Shown in pieces: positions 47,815-55,971 of a DNA stretch of 64,000 nt (positions within the stretch are counted from its first letter, which is position 1; the number at the start of each line of letters is the position of its first letter). A program made the position numbers and the translations under genes. Source of the DNA: Hyphomicrobiales bacterium (GTDB taxonomy: Bacteria; Pseudomonadota; Alphaproteobacteria; Rhizobiales; Devosiaceae); NCBI GenBank assembly GCA_004144345.1, contig SEEL01000005.1, forward strand, positions 62,001 through 126,000, written 5' to 3'. The notes under the pieces are model-generated. The model saw only the letters and a program-made list of their open reading frames with translations, ran no database searches and was not told the origin of the DNA.

Positions 47815-50072
47815 CGCCGCGTCAGCAGCACCTTGCGCACCGACAGGGCCAGCAGCACGAGCAGCGCGCGATGCGGCTTTTCGATCTGTCTCGTGCCCTG
47901 CAGTAGTTGCAGGACCAGCGCCGCATCGGCATGGCCGGCTGTCTCGATCCGCGGCGCCAGCGCCTGTATCGCCGTGAACGCCTCATGCGTCTCGCCGGTA
48001 CTGGCGCCAAGCGCCGAGCCCTTGATCAGCGCGCTGAGTTCCGCCGATTGCTTGCCGGGCATGCGCCGTACCGTCCAGGCCAACCGCTCGATCAGTCTCG
48101 GTAGCCGTTGCCCGAGGATGCGCTCCTCGAGCCGCCACTCGCGCGAGAAGCCCTCCTCGAGCCCGAGGATCTTGGCCAGCGCCAGCAGCACCACCTTGCT
48201 GCGCGGCTCATCCGATGCGCTGGTGTCGTCGGCGGCCAACTGCGCATAGATCGCCACGAGATCGCCAACGCTCGGCGTATCGCCATATTTGCCGAGCGCC
48301 GACACCGCGGCCAGCCGGCAATTGATCTCGGAATCGTCACGCAGCATCTGCCGGATGCGCGGCAGGTAAGTCTCGTTGCGGATTTCGCCGAGCGAGCGGA
48401 TGGCGCGGGCGCGGAGCAGGGCGCTCGGGCTGTCGAGGAAGCTGGCGATCTTGCCGCTGCTCTCCTTGGCCCGGAGCCGGCCCAGCGAGGTCAGTGCCGC
48501 ATATTGTAGCTCCTCGAGTCCGTCATAGGTCAGCATCGACTCGAGCGCCCGGATCACTGCTGGCCCGGGGGGCAGGCGGCCGAGCGACTGGATGGCTTCA
48601 TGCCGGACATCGAAGCTCGGATCGGAGAGCGCGGCGATCAGCTCTTCCTTGACCAGCGCACTGCGGGTGCCGCCGAAGCCATAGGTCAGTTCCTGCCGCC
48701 GCTCCTCGGAGGTCAGCGCGCCATAGCGCGGAATGGCAAGCAGCGCGCGGATGGCGCTGCCGCTGCCGAAATTGGCGAAGAAGGCGCGCACGCCCGTCGC
48801 CCCGTCTTCCTTGAGGGCCGCGAAGGCGAGCGCCGAGGTGGCGACGACCACGGCGCACAGCGTGAACAGTGCCTCGTAGCTGTCGATGGTCACGCCCATG
48901 ATGGTAGGCGTGTTGGCGTCGAGGAACTGCAGCAGGAAGCCGGCAAGGAACGTGGCGCCGCCGCCGATGATGCCGTCGCTGGCATAGGCCAGCGTCATGT
49001 AGTTTTCCTTGTGGGCCGGCGGCACGTAGTTGAGCATGTAGATGCTGCCCACAGTGATACTGGACTGGAACAGCATCCCCGTCAGGAAGAAGATCGAGCC
49101 GGCGACGATCTCTGGGAAGGCGACGCCCGGATGGACCAGCAACAGGCTCAGCAGCAGCACCACCTGCCAGCTTTGCAGCGTGACGCGGATGGCGCGGGTG
49201 CCGTAGCGATCGACGAACCAGCCGGCGACGAGGGCGCCGACGGCGCCGCCCACCGGCACCAGCGCGATCAGCATCACGAGCTGGCCGGAACTGAGGCCCA
49301 GCCGGTCGCGGAAGAACAGCACGAGGAACAGATTCATCGCCGTGTAGGCGAAATACTGCGTGCCCGAGGAATAGAGGAACAGCCAGAAATTGCCGTCGCG
49401 CATCGGCGTGCGCATGGCGCGGATGGCGCGCAGTCCGCGCGGCGAATCCGGCCGCGGATTGCCACCCCGCAAGCCGATCAGGCTGAGCACGCTGGTGAGG
49501 CCGAACAGCGCGCCGATGACGAAGACGGGGAAGTAGCGCTCGATGCCGGCGCTGCTGTCGAGCCAGAGCTGGATCAGCACCGAGCCGCCCAGTGCCACGG
49601 GCAGGATGGCGAGCGAGACGATGCCATTGATGCGGCCGCGCATCTGCCGGGGCATGTATTCCTGCGCCCACGGATAGATGGCGGTTTCGGCGAGGGTGCG
49701 GGCGATGGAGAAGCCGATCATGCTGCCAAAGAGCAGCCAGAACGCCCCGTCGGGCGAACCCATCATGGGCGCCAGCAGCCAGGGCAGCACAAAGAAGTAG
49801 CGGGCGGCATAGGCCGCGCCGGTGATGAAGCGCTGGCTGTAGGCCATGATCAGCGGCAGGAAGGCGATACACAGCACCTGCGCGAAGGGCATGATGCCGG
49901 CGAGCATGCCGATGCGGCCCTTCTCGATGCCCAACTCGGCGGCGTAGAGCGCGAGCGGTGAGTTCACCGTGCACACCAGCGCCGCCATGTTGAGCACGTT
50001 GAAGGCGTAGAGATAGGGAACGCGGCGCAGTTTGTCGTAGTCCGACTGCACGCCCGCCGCCTGCCTGTTCAT
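47811..50072 (-). CDS. MFS transporter fused to C-terminal HEAT-repeat domain
   Basis: 753 aa; N-terminal about 430 aa strongly hydrophobic MFS-like (VGGAVGALVAGWFVDRYGTRAIRVTL); C-terminus with repeats ALSDPSFDVRHEAIQSLGRL, LEELQYAALTSLGRLRA, SPSALLRARAIRSLGEI, DSEINCRLAAVSALGKYGD. Confidence 0.85.
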   Translation of the reverse strand: MNRQAAGVQSDYDKLRRVPYLYAFNVLNMAALVCTVNSPLALYAAELGIEKGRIGMLAGIMPFAQVLCIAFLPLIMAYSQRFITGAAYAARYFFVLPWLLAPMMGSPDGAFWLLFGSMIGFSIARTLAETAIYPWAQEYMPRQMRGRINGIVSLAILPVALGGSVLIQLWLDSSAGIERYFPVFVIGALFGLTSVLSLIGLRGGNPRPDSPRGLRAIRAMRTPMRDGNFWLFLYSSGTQYFAYTAMNLFLVLFFRDRLGLSSGQLVMLIALVPVGGAVGALVAGWFVDRYGTRAIRVTLQSWQVVLLLSLLLVHPGVAFPEIVAGSIFFLTGMLFQSSITVGSIYMLNYVPPAHKENYMTLAYASDGIIGGGATFLAGFLLQFLDANTPTIMGVTIDSYEALFTLCAVVVATSALAFAALKEDGATGVRAFFANFGSGSAIRALLAIPRYGALTSEERRQELTYGFGGTRSALVKEELIAALSDPSFDVRHEAIQSLGRLPPGPAVIRALESMLTYDGLEELQYAALTSLGRLRAKESSGKIASFLDSPSALLRARAIRSLGEIRNETYLPRIRQMLRDDSEINCRLAAVSALGKYGDTPSVGDLVAIYAQLAADDTSASDEPRSKVVLLALAKILGLEEGFSREWRLEERILGQRLPRLIERLAWTVRRMPGKQSAELSALIKGSALGASTGETHEAFTAIQALAPRIETAGHADAALVLQLLQGTRQIEKPHRALLVLLALSVRKVLLTRR

Positions 50073-50109
50073 CTTCTACCCCCGCGACCTTGTCAGCCGC
50101 CCATTCGCT

Positions 50110-51186
50110 CTAGAGTTGTAGCCGGTAAGTCTTGATGACGTATTGGCTGTTCTCGAAACTCCAGCACGCCGCAAGAATCTCGCCGCTCGCCAGCCGCAGT
50201 AGCGAGGGCTGGCCGAATTTGAGGCTGGCGAACTGCTTCCTAATGTCGGCGCTGTCGCTGGCCATGTCCGTCTTGCCGAGCAGGTCGAGTTCCTCTTCCA
50301 CCCTGAAGCTGCCACCGCTCAGATCGACCCGGCGTACCACCAGCCCGATCGGCGCTTCGCGATGCGCGTGGATGGTCAGCACTCTGTCGCCGCCAAGCGG
50401 CAGGACGTTCGAGGCCTGTCCGTGGACACCCGTCTCGATGCTGCGGAAGGTCTCGCCGCCATCGTCGGACAGTGCGAGGATATTGTCGCGATTGGCGCCG
50501 GTCGCATTGTCATAGGCCCAGGCGATCACCGCGACCTTGCCCGGGGACATCTCGCACAGCCGGCATTCCCAGGTCGCGACATTGGTCTCTGCCGAGCGGT
50601 AGAACTCCGACAGCTTGAACCAGCTGCGGCCCTTGTCGTCGCTGGCGATGATCCAGCCGGCATGGCCGGTCTTCTTGAGATGGAAAGGCGCCGTTGCGCC
50701 GAGCAGCCGCCCCGATGCCAGCTCGATGCAGGGGCCGGACAGTTCAAGCGGTTCGCCCTCGACGCTGAAGTACTCGGGCTCGCTCCAGCTCTTCCCGCCA
50801 TCCGACGAGAAGGCGACTTTGTTGCGCAGCTTCAGCAGTTCGAAGCTGTCTGGATCGACCACCGGCGTCGTCGGCGTTGGCCGCACGAACACATAGCCGG
50901 TGGCGACCATGCTGCCGTCGCGCAGCAGCAGCGGCTTGAAGCTCTCCGACTCCTCCGGCACCGCTTCCTTGTGCGACAGCCGGTACGGCTCGCTCCAGCT
51001 TTTCCCCTCATCGCTGCTGCGGCTCACATAGGCACGCGTGTCGGCGGCGTCGAAGGCCTGCCCGATCGTGAACAGCGCCACCAGTTCGCCATCGGCCAAT
51101 TGCACGATGCCGGGAAAGATCGCCTGCCGGCTGACCAGCAGCGGCGCGGGGTTCTGGTAGAGGGTGGTTTCGTCCAGCTTCTTCAT
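50110..51186 (-). CDS. BNR/Asp-box sialidase-like protein, close paralog of 33679..34761
   Basis: LYQNPAPLLVSRQAIFPGIVQLADGELVALFTIGQAFDAADTRAYVSRSSDEGKSWSEP; SSDGGKSWSEP; LSDDGGETF. Confidence 0.87.
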   Translation of the reverse strand: MKKLDETTLYQNPAPLLVSRQAIFPGIVQLADGELVALFTIGQAFDAADTRAYVSRSSDEGKSWSEPYRLSHKEAVPEESESFKPLLLRDGSMVATGYVFVRPTPTTPVVDPDSFELLKLRNKVAFSSDGGKSWSEPEYFSVEGEPLELSGPCIELASGRLLGATAPFHLKKTGHAGWIIASDDKGRSWFKLSEFYRSAETNVATWECRLCEMSPGKVAVIAWAYDNATGANRDNILALSDDGGETFRSIETGVHGQASNVLPLGGDRVLTIHAHREAPIGLVVRRVDLSGGSFRVEEELDLLGKTDMASDSADIRKQFASLKFGQPSLLRLASGEILAACWSFENSQYVIKTYRLQL

Positions 51187-51196
51187 GTCTGTCCTC

Positions 51197-52042
51197 TCAG
51201 GCGAAGGGGTTGGACCAGCGGCGATACTCGCCGGGTGTCTTGCCGCGCCGGTCGCGGAACGCGGCGCTCAGCGTCGCCGCATGGCGGTAGCCGACGGCCT
51301 CGGCGATCTCGACCAGCGTCTTGTCTGTACCGACGATCAGTTCCTCGGCCCGCGTCAGCCGGAGTTCGCGCAGATGCTCGCCGGCCGATGTGTGCCAAGC
51401 CAGCCGGTGCATGGCGCGCAGCGTGCTCTCCGACACGCCGAGCAGCGCCGCCACATCCGACAGCGTGCGCATCCGATGCAGATTTTGCCCGGCCTGCCGC
51501 CACGCCGCCGCCAGCCGGCCATCGACTGTGCTGGCCGCTGCCGGTGCTGCCGGCGCAAAGCCATCGAGCAGCGACAGCAGTAGCCGCTTCCGCCGCGCCA
51601 GATCGTCCGCCCGGTCGTGCCGCGCCAGCTCCATGGCGAGCTTTAGCATGTTCTGGACATGCAGCGCCTCGCCCGGTCGCGGCAACAGCCAGCCCGGCCC
51701 CTCGTGATACCCCGCCAGTTCGAAGTGACAGATCGAGGCCGTCGCGAAGGCTCCCGATGTCTCGCCCCGGAACAGCGTTCCGGGCAGGATCAGCACGCCG
51801 GCGGGCGCCACCAGATCGAGCGCCGCATCGTGCTCGGGAAAGCTCAGCCGCGCCCCGCCCTCGTGCAGCCAGAACAGGTCGTGGAAAGGCCATCGCACGG
51901 GTCCGATCGGCATCCGCCGGTTGATACGCCCGAAGCGGTGGTCGCCGAGCGTAACGTCTTCCAGCTGTGCGTCATGCGGCATGGCGGCGACAAGCCTCGG
52001 CAGGGCAGGGGCAATCGGAATTCCTAACAAGCCGCCAATCAC
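51197..52042 (-). CDS. AraC family transcriptional regulator
   Basis: C-terminal LRELRLTRAEELIVGTDKTLVEIAEAVGYRHAATLSAAFRDRRGKTPGEYRR (HTH_AraC). Confidence 0.92.
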   Translation of the reverse strand: MIGGLLGIPIAPALPRLVAAMPHDAQLEDVTLGDHRFGRINRRMPIGPVRWPFHDLFWLHEGGARLSFPEHDAALDLVAPAGVLILPGTLFRGETSGAFATASICHFELAGYHEGPGWLLPRPGEALHVQNMLKLAMELARHDRADDLARRKRLLLSLLDGFAPAAPAAASTVDGRLAAAWRQAGQNLHRMRTLSDVAALLGVSESTLRAMHRLAWHTSAGEHLRELRLTRAEELIVGTDKTLVEIAEAVGYRHAATLSAAFRDRRGKTPGEYRRWSNPFA

Positions 52043-52115
52043 CGATGGTGACGGCGGGGCGGCGAAGGCGTCTCATGCCCCTTGGAAGTGTCATTCCAGC
52101 ACGAGGGAGTTGCCG

Positions 52116-52898
52116 ATGAGCCTTGCCAAGAGCGCGCCGAACGATGCCGCGGCGCTGAAACGGGACTTCGACCGCGACGGCTACATCGCCATCCGGCCGC
52201 TGTTCGATGCCGCCAAGATGGCCGAGATCAACCGCGAGCTCGACCGCTATTTGCGCGATGCGGTGCCCCGCATGAAGGACACCGAGGTCTATTACGAGGA
52301 CAAGGCCGACCGCACCTCGGTCAAGCAGATGATGTATCTCGAAAAATACGACGACTATTTCGCCGAGCTGCTGCAGTCGGGCGTCGTCTACGATCTCGCC
52401 GAGACGGTGCTCGGCGAGCGCGCCATCCCGCAGAACATGGAATATTTCAACAAGCCGCCGGGCATCGGCAAGCCGACGCCGCCGCATCAGGACGGCTATT
52501 ACTTCAAGATCGCGCCGCCCCAGGCCATCACCGGCTGGCTCGCGCTCGAGCCCGTCGATGACGAGAATGGCTGCCTCAACTACGTGCGCGGCTCGCACCG
52601 CGGCGAGGGCTGGCGGCCGCATGGCCGGTCCAACATCCTCGGCTTCTCGCAGGGTGTCACCGATTTCGGCACGCCCGACGATGTCGCCAACACCGTCCCC
52701 CAGCCGGGCAGCGCCGGCATGATGCTGATGCATCATTGCAAGACCGTGCATTGGGCCAGCCCCAACCGCTCGCCGACGCGCTCCCGCCGCGCCTTGGGCT
52801 TCGTGTTCTTCGGCGAAAGCGCCCGTCCCGACGAAGAAGCCAAGCGCGCCTACCAGGCAAAGCTCGACGCCGAGCTGGCCGCGGCCGGCAAGATCTAG
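52116..52898 (+). CDS. Phytanoyl-CoA dioxygenase (PhyH) family protein
   Basis: Start MSLAKSAPNDAAALKRDFDRDGYIAIRPLFD; PPHQDGYYFKIAPPQAITGWLALEPVDDENGCLNYVRGSHR; HHCKTVHWASPNRS. Confidence 0.9.
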   Translation: MSLAKSAPNDAAALKRDFDRDGYIAIRPLFDAAKMAEINRELDRYLRDAVPRMKDTEVYYEDKADRTSVKQMMYLEKYDDYFAELLQSGVVYDLAETVLGERAIPQNMEYFNKPPGIGKPTPPHQDGYYFKIAPPQAITGWLALEPVDDENGCLNYVRGSHRGEGWRPHGRSNILGFSQGVTDFGTPDDVANTVPQPGSAGMMLMHHCKTVHWASPNRSPTRSRRALGFVFFGESARPDEEAKRAYQAKLDAELAAAGKI

Positions 52899-52959
52899 AG
52901 CATCAGAACGGCGGCGGTGCCCCCGGAAGGGCGCCGCCGTCCTGCGCGCCGCCACTGCG

Positions 52960-54456
52960 TCAGGCCAGCGCAATGGTCTTCCCCTTGAGCTTGCGATAGG
53001 GCAGGCGAGGGAGATTGCTCGTGCACAGGCCCGCGCTGTCGACATTGAAGCTGGCGCGCGCGATCGGCCCATAGGCGTCGCGATGCGACACCGCCGCTTT
53101 CACCACCACATAGATCGCGTCTTCGGGGCGGATGCCTTGCGAATGCAACTGGCCCAGATCCATCGGCGGCATCTTGCGGCTCGACAGCAGGATTTTCGCC
53201 TGCTCGTTCTCGATCACGGCACAGGGACCCATCTCGGCATGGGTGCCGAGCATCGAGGCCAGATGCGAGGTCTTGAGCTCAAGCTCGAAGCTGCCATCGG
53301 TCAGATTGACGACGCGCCCGCTGAACGCAACCGGGCTGCCGTGATGCGCGTCCGTCTTGCCCCCAATCTCCAGCGACACGCTGGCGCCGAGCCCGGCTGC
53401 CACGCATTGCGCCACCGCCGCGGGATCGGCGAGCGCCGCGACGATGCCGCGCCGTCCGCTGGCGAGCAGCGGCCCGAGCAGATCCGTCGCATCGCCCGGC
53501 GTGCCGCCGCCGATATTGTCCGCCGGCTCGACCAGCAGCACCGGCCCCGTGCCCGGCGGCAAGGCGTCGATCGCGGCCAGCACCTCGTCCAGCGCCGCAT
53601 CGCGCGGATAGCCCTTGGCGATGTTCTGCTTCAGCACCCCGGCGAGGTCATGCAGATAGGCCCGCGCCCGCTCGGGGTCGCCCCGCGTCGAGGCGCTCAG
53701 GCTGAAGCCGCAATCGGGCACGTCGGCATAGGCATAGCCCGCCATCACGTTGATATTGACGATCTCGGAATCCGCCGCTTCGATGGCGCGAGCCGCCGCC
53801 AGCACCGCCCTCATCGGATCGTCGGCCGACCCGACCCCGGTCGGCGGCAGCACATAGGGCGTCGGCAGATGCACCTGCGCGACGCCCGGGCGCTCCATCA
53901 ACTCGCCCAGGATGCGCGCCGCGCGCACCGCCGCGTCATGCGCGTCGCGGTGCGGGTTCTCCCGATAGGCGACAGCGACGCTGCAATTGTCGATGAGCTT
54001 CTGCGGCACGTTGGCATGCAGGTCGAGCACGCAGACCACTGGCACGTCGATCCGCGCCTTGGCGAGCAACGTCTGGATGTCGGCGAGGATGTCCGCTTCG
54101 GGATGGTTCGAGCTGGCGCTTACCCCCGCGCCATGCAGCACGAGGTAGATGCCGTCGAGACCCCCTGCCTCCTGTTCCAGCGCCGGAAAGAAATGCCGGC
54201 GGAAGAGCTCGACCGCCGCGTCCTCGACTACGCCGCCCGGCATCGCCGCCATCTGGATGGTGGGCACGATCTCCCAGCCGGCCGCCTCGGCCACGCTGAT
54301 AAAGCCGGCGCTCGGCGAGCCATTGCCGCGATTGCGGGAAACTGCCGCGTCGCCGACATGCAGCGCCATCGACTCGAAATCGGCAACCGTCGTGTGCTGA
54401 CTGAGGAACGTGTGCGTCTCGTGGAAGAAGCCGCCGAACAGCACCCGCTTAGTCAT
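52960..54456 (-). CDS. M81 family metallopeptidase (MlrC/microcystinase C-like)
   Basis: MTKRVLFGGFFHETHTFLSQHTTVADFE; VCVLDLHANVPQKLIDNCSVAVAYRENPHRDAHDAAVRA; DNIGGGTPGDATDLL. Confidence 0.9.
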   Translation of the reverse strand: MTKRVLFGGFFHETHTFLSQHTTVADFESMALHVGDAAVSRNRGNGSPSAGFISVAEAAGWEIVPTIQMAAMPGGVVEDAAVELFRRHFFPALEQEAGGLDGIYLVLHGAGVSASSNHPEADILADIQTLLAKARIDVPVVCVLDLHANVPQKLIDNCSVAVAYRENPHRDAHDAAVRAARILGELMERPGVAQVHLPTPYVLPPTGVGSADDPMRAVLAAARAIEAADSEIVNINVMAGYAYADVPDCGFSLSASTRGDPERARAYLHDLAGVLKQNIAKGYPRDAALDEVLAAIDALPPGTGPVLLVEPADNIGGGTPGDATDLLGPLLASGRRGIVAALADPAAVAQCVAAGLGASVSLEIGGKTDAHHGSPVAFSGRVVNLTDGSFELELKTSHLASMLGTHAEMGPCAVIENEQAKILLSSRKMPPMDLGQLHSQGIRPEDAIYVVVKAAVSHRDAYGPIARASFNVDSAGLCTSNLPRLPYRKLKGKTIALA

Positions 54457-54476
54457 CTGCATCTCCACCCTGTTAT

Positions 54477-54490
54477 GTGATTATGATAAC
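54477..54490. promoter_or_regulatory. Operator site G (GTGATTATGATAAC)
   Basis: 21 bp upstream of M81 start; reverse TTGACG-N17-TAATCA promoter spans it. Confidence 0.7.
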
Positions 54491-54535
54491 CAGCTACCGA
54501 CGTCAAACGGCTCGGTCCGTGTCCGCTGACTTCAA

Positions 54536-55690
54536 TCAGGGGCTCGCCGCGGCAGCGATCTCCAGCCGGTTCCACGCCAGATAACGCGCCCCGTCGGGTT
54601 GGCAGCTGTAGAAGAAGGCGAGCCACGTCCCGCCTGGCTCGGCCGCAAACGCCGGATAGCCGCATTGGTACTCGCCGGTCAGCTTCGTCCCATGCGGATC
54701 GACCAGCGTCACGGGCGCGCTCCACTGCCTGGCATCCGCCGCGCCGACGCGGATTTCGACGCCGGGCTCGACGCTCGCATCGGCCACGAAGCGCCGCGAT
54801 CCGAGCAGCAATCGGCCGTCCGCCGTCCGGACCACCACCGGCGACATCCCCGAAAAGCCGATCCGCGCATAGGCGGTCCAGCTCGCGCCCTCATCGGCCG
54901 AGTACGCCACAAACAGCGCCAGTTCCTGGTCGCCATCGACGCCCTGCTGCCGGAGCACCGCGAGGAGCCGGCCATCGCCGAGTTGCACCACCGAGGTTTC
55001 GTTGAATCCGTCCGTCGCATTGTGCGGCCGGAAGTCCGGATCGTCATGGCGCGAGAAATCGGCGACCCCGTGGTCCGTCTGGCCCGTATCGCCGTTCTCG
55101 ACATATTTGCCGGTCATCCGCGCCTCAGGGTCGAAGGCGATGGTGCTCTTCACCGTCCAGTTCCGCCCGCCGTCGCGCGACGCCAGCAGGGCCGAGCGCC
55201 AGCGCTCACCGGAACGATATTCGCCCCACACCGGCCAGAGCAGCTCGCCGCTCGCCAGTTCGAGCATGTCGCCGTAGACGGCAGGGCGGTCGAAATCGAT
55301 CGCGACCTTTATCGGCTCAGACCAGCGCGCGCCGTCATCCGTCGATTCGACCAGCCGCAGCGCCAACAGGCACCCCTCGATGCCGCGACCCTTCTGCCAG
55401 GTGACCGTATTGTAGGGCAGCAGCAGCCGGCCATCGCGAAGTCGCGTCAGCCCGATCGCCCCGAGCGCCGCATCTTCGCCGGGCGCCGGCCGCGCGACGA
55501 TCTGCGCCGCCTCCCAGCTCCTGCCGCCATCGGCCGTACGCCGCACACCAACCGTCCCCCCGGGCCATCCGTCGGGGACGGTGGAATAGGCGATCACGAT
55601 GCCTGACGGCGTTACGGCGCAACCGGGAAACATCGATGGCGACCCCATCGCCACCCCCGAACCGATAACGCGAACCGCCGCCTGCCCCAT
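54536..55690 (-). CDS. BNR/Asp-box sialidase-like protein, no signal peptide
   Basis: Start MGQAAVRVIGSGVAMGSPSMFPGC after GAGGGAT RBS; Asp boxes TADGGRSWEAA, STDDGARWSEP, SRDGGRNWTVK, SADEGASWTAY. Confidence 0.88.
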   Translation of the reverse strand: MGQAAVRVIGSGVAMGSPSMFPGCAVTPSGIVIAYSTVPDGWPGGTVGVRRTADGGRSWEAAQIVARPAPGEDAALGAIGLTRLRDGRLLLPYNTVTWQKGRGIEGCLLALRLVESTDDGARWSEPIKVAIDFDRPAVYGDMLELASGELLWPVWGEYRSGERWRSALLASRDGGRNWTVKSTIAFDPEARMTGKYVENGDTGQTDHGVADFSRHDDPDFRPHNATDGFNETSVVQLGDGRLLAVLRQQGVDGDQELALFVAYSADEGASWTAYARIGFSGMSPVVVRTADGRLLLGSRRFVADASVEPGVEIRVGAADARQWSAPVTLVDPHGTKLTGEYQCGYPAFAAEPGGTWLAFFYSCQPDGARYLAWNRLEIAAAASP

Positions 55691-55718
55691 GAAACATCCC
55701 TCAATGAACAATTATATG

Positions 55719-55732
55719 GTTATAAGGATAAC
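55719..55732. promoter_or_regulatory. Operator site H (GTTATAAGGATAAC within ATGGTTATAAGGATAACCAT)
   Basis: 8-bp arms of a perfect inverted repeat at 55716..55735; core identical to site A; reverse TTGACC just upstream. Confidence 0.78.
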
Positions 55733-55804
55733 CATGTACCGGTCAATGAGAGAGGCTGGCTCCGTCCAGCGACGCCGACGGTCAACAATATCGAGGCTGG
55801 TGGA

Positions 55805-55894
55805 TGGCGGGCAGGGAGGGATTCGAACCCCCGGAAGGCTTGCACCTTCGCCGGTTTTCAAGACCGGAGCAATCAACCGCTCTGCCACCTGCCC
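55805..55894 (-). tRNA. tRNA-Ser (anticodon TGA), CCA encoded
   Basis: Reverse strand GGGCAGGTGGCAGAGCGGTTGATTGCTCCGGTCTTGAAAACCGGCGAAGGTGCAAGCCTTCCGGGGGTTCGAATCCCTCCCTGCCCGCCA; long variable arm; 7-bp acceptor stem. Confidence 0.97.
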
Positions 55895-55971
55895 GACAGC
55901 GCGGCTTTAGCCCGGTGACGTTGTAAAATCCAGTGCTTGTCCCCCGGCCGGTGATCGGCTTAGCAAGAGGC

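Noticed and set aside
48600-49961. 453-aa plus-strand and 458-aa minus-strand overlapping ORFs
   Set aside because: Shadow frames of the MFS-HEAT gene; no motifs, skewed composition.
52908-52940. ACGGCGGCG...CGCCGCCGT hairpin after the PhyH gene as rho-independent terminator
   Set aside because: Strong stem but large loop and no T-tract; could attenuate, but insufficient evidence to call.
9375-55711. Canonical sialic-acid (Neu5Ac) catabolic island
   Set aside because: DapA/NanA-, NagA- and sialidase-like proteins are present, but no NanK, NanE, NagB or TRAP/NanT-type transporter was found, and the propellers lack export signals.
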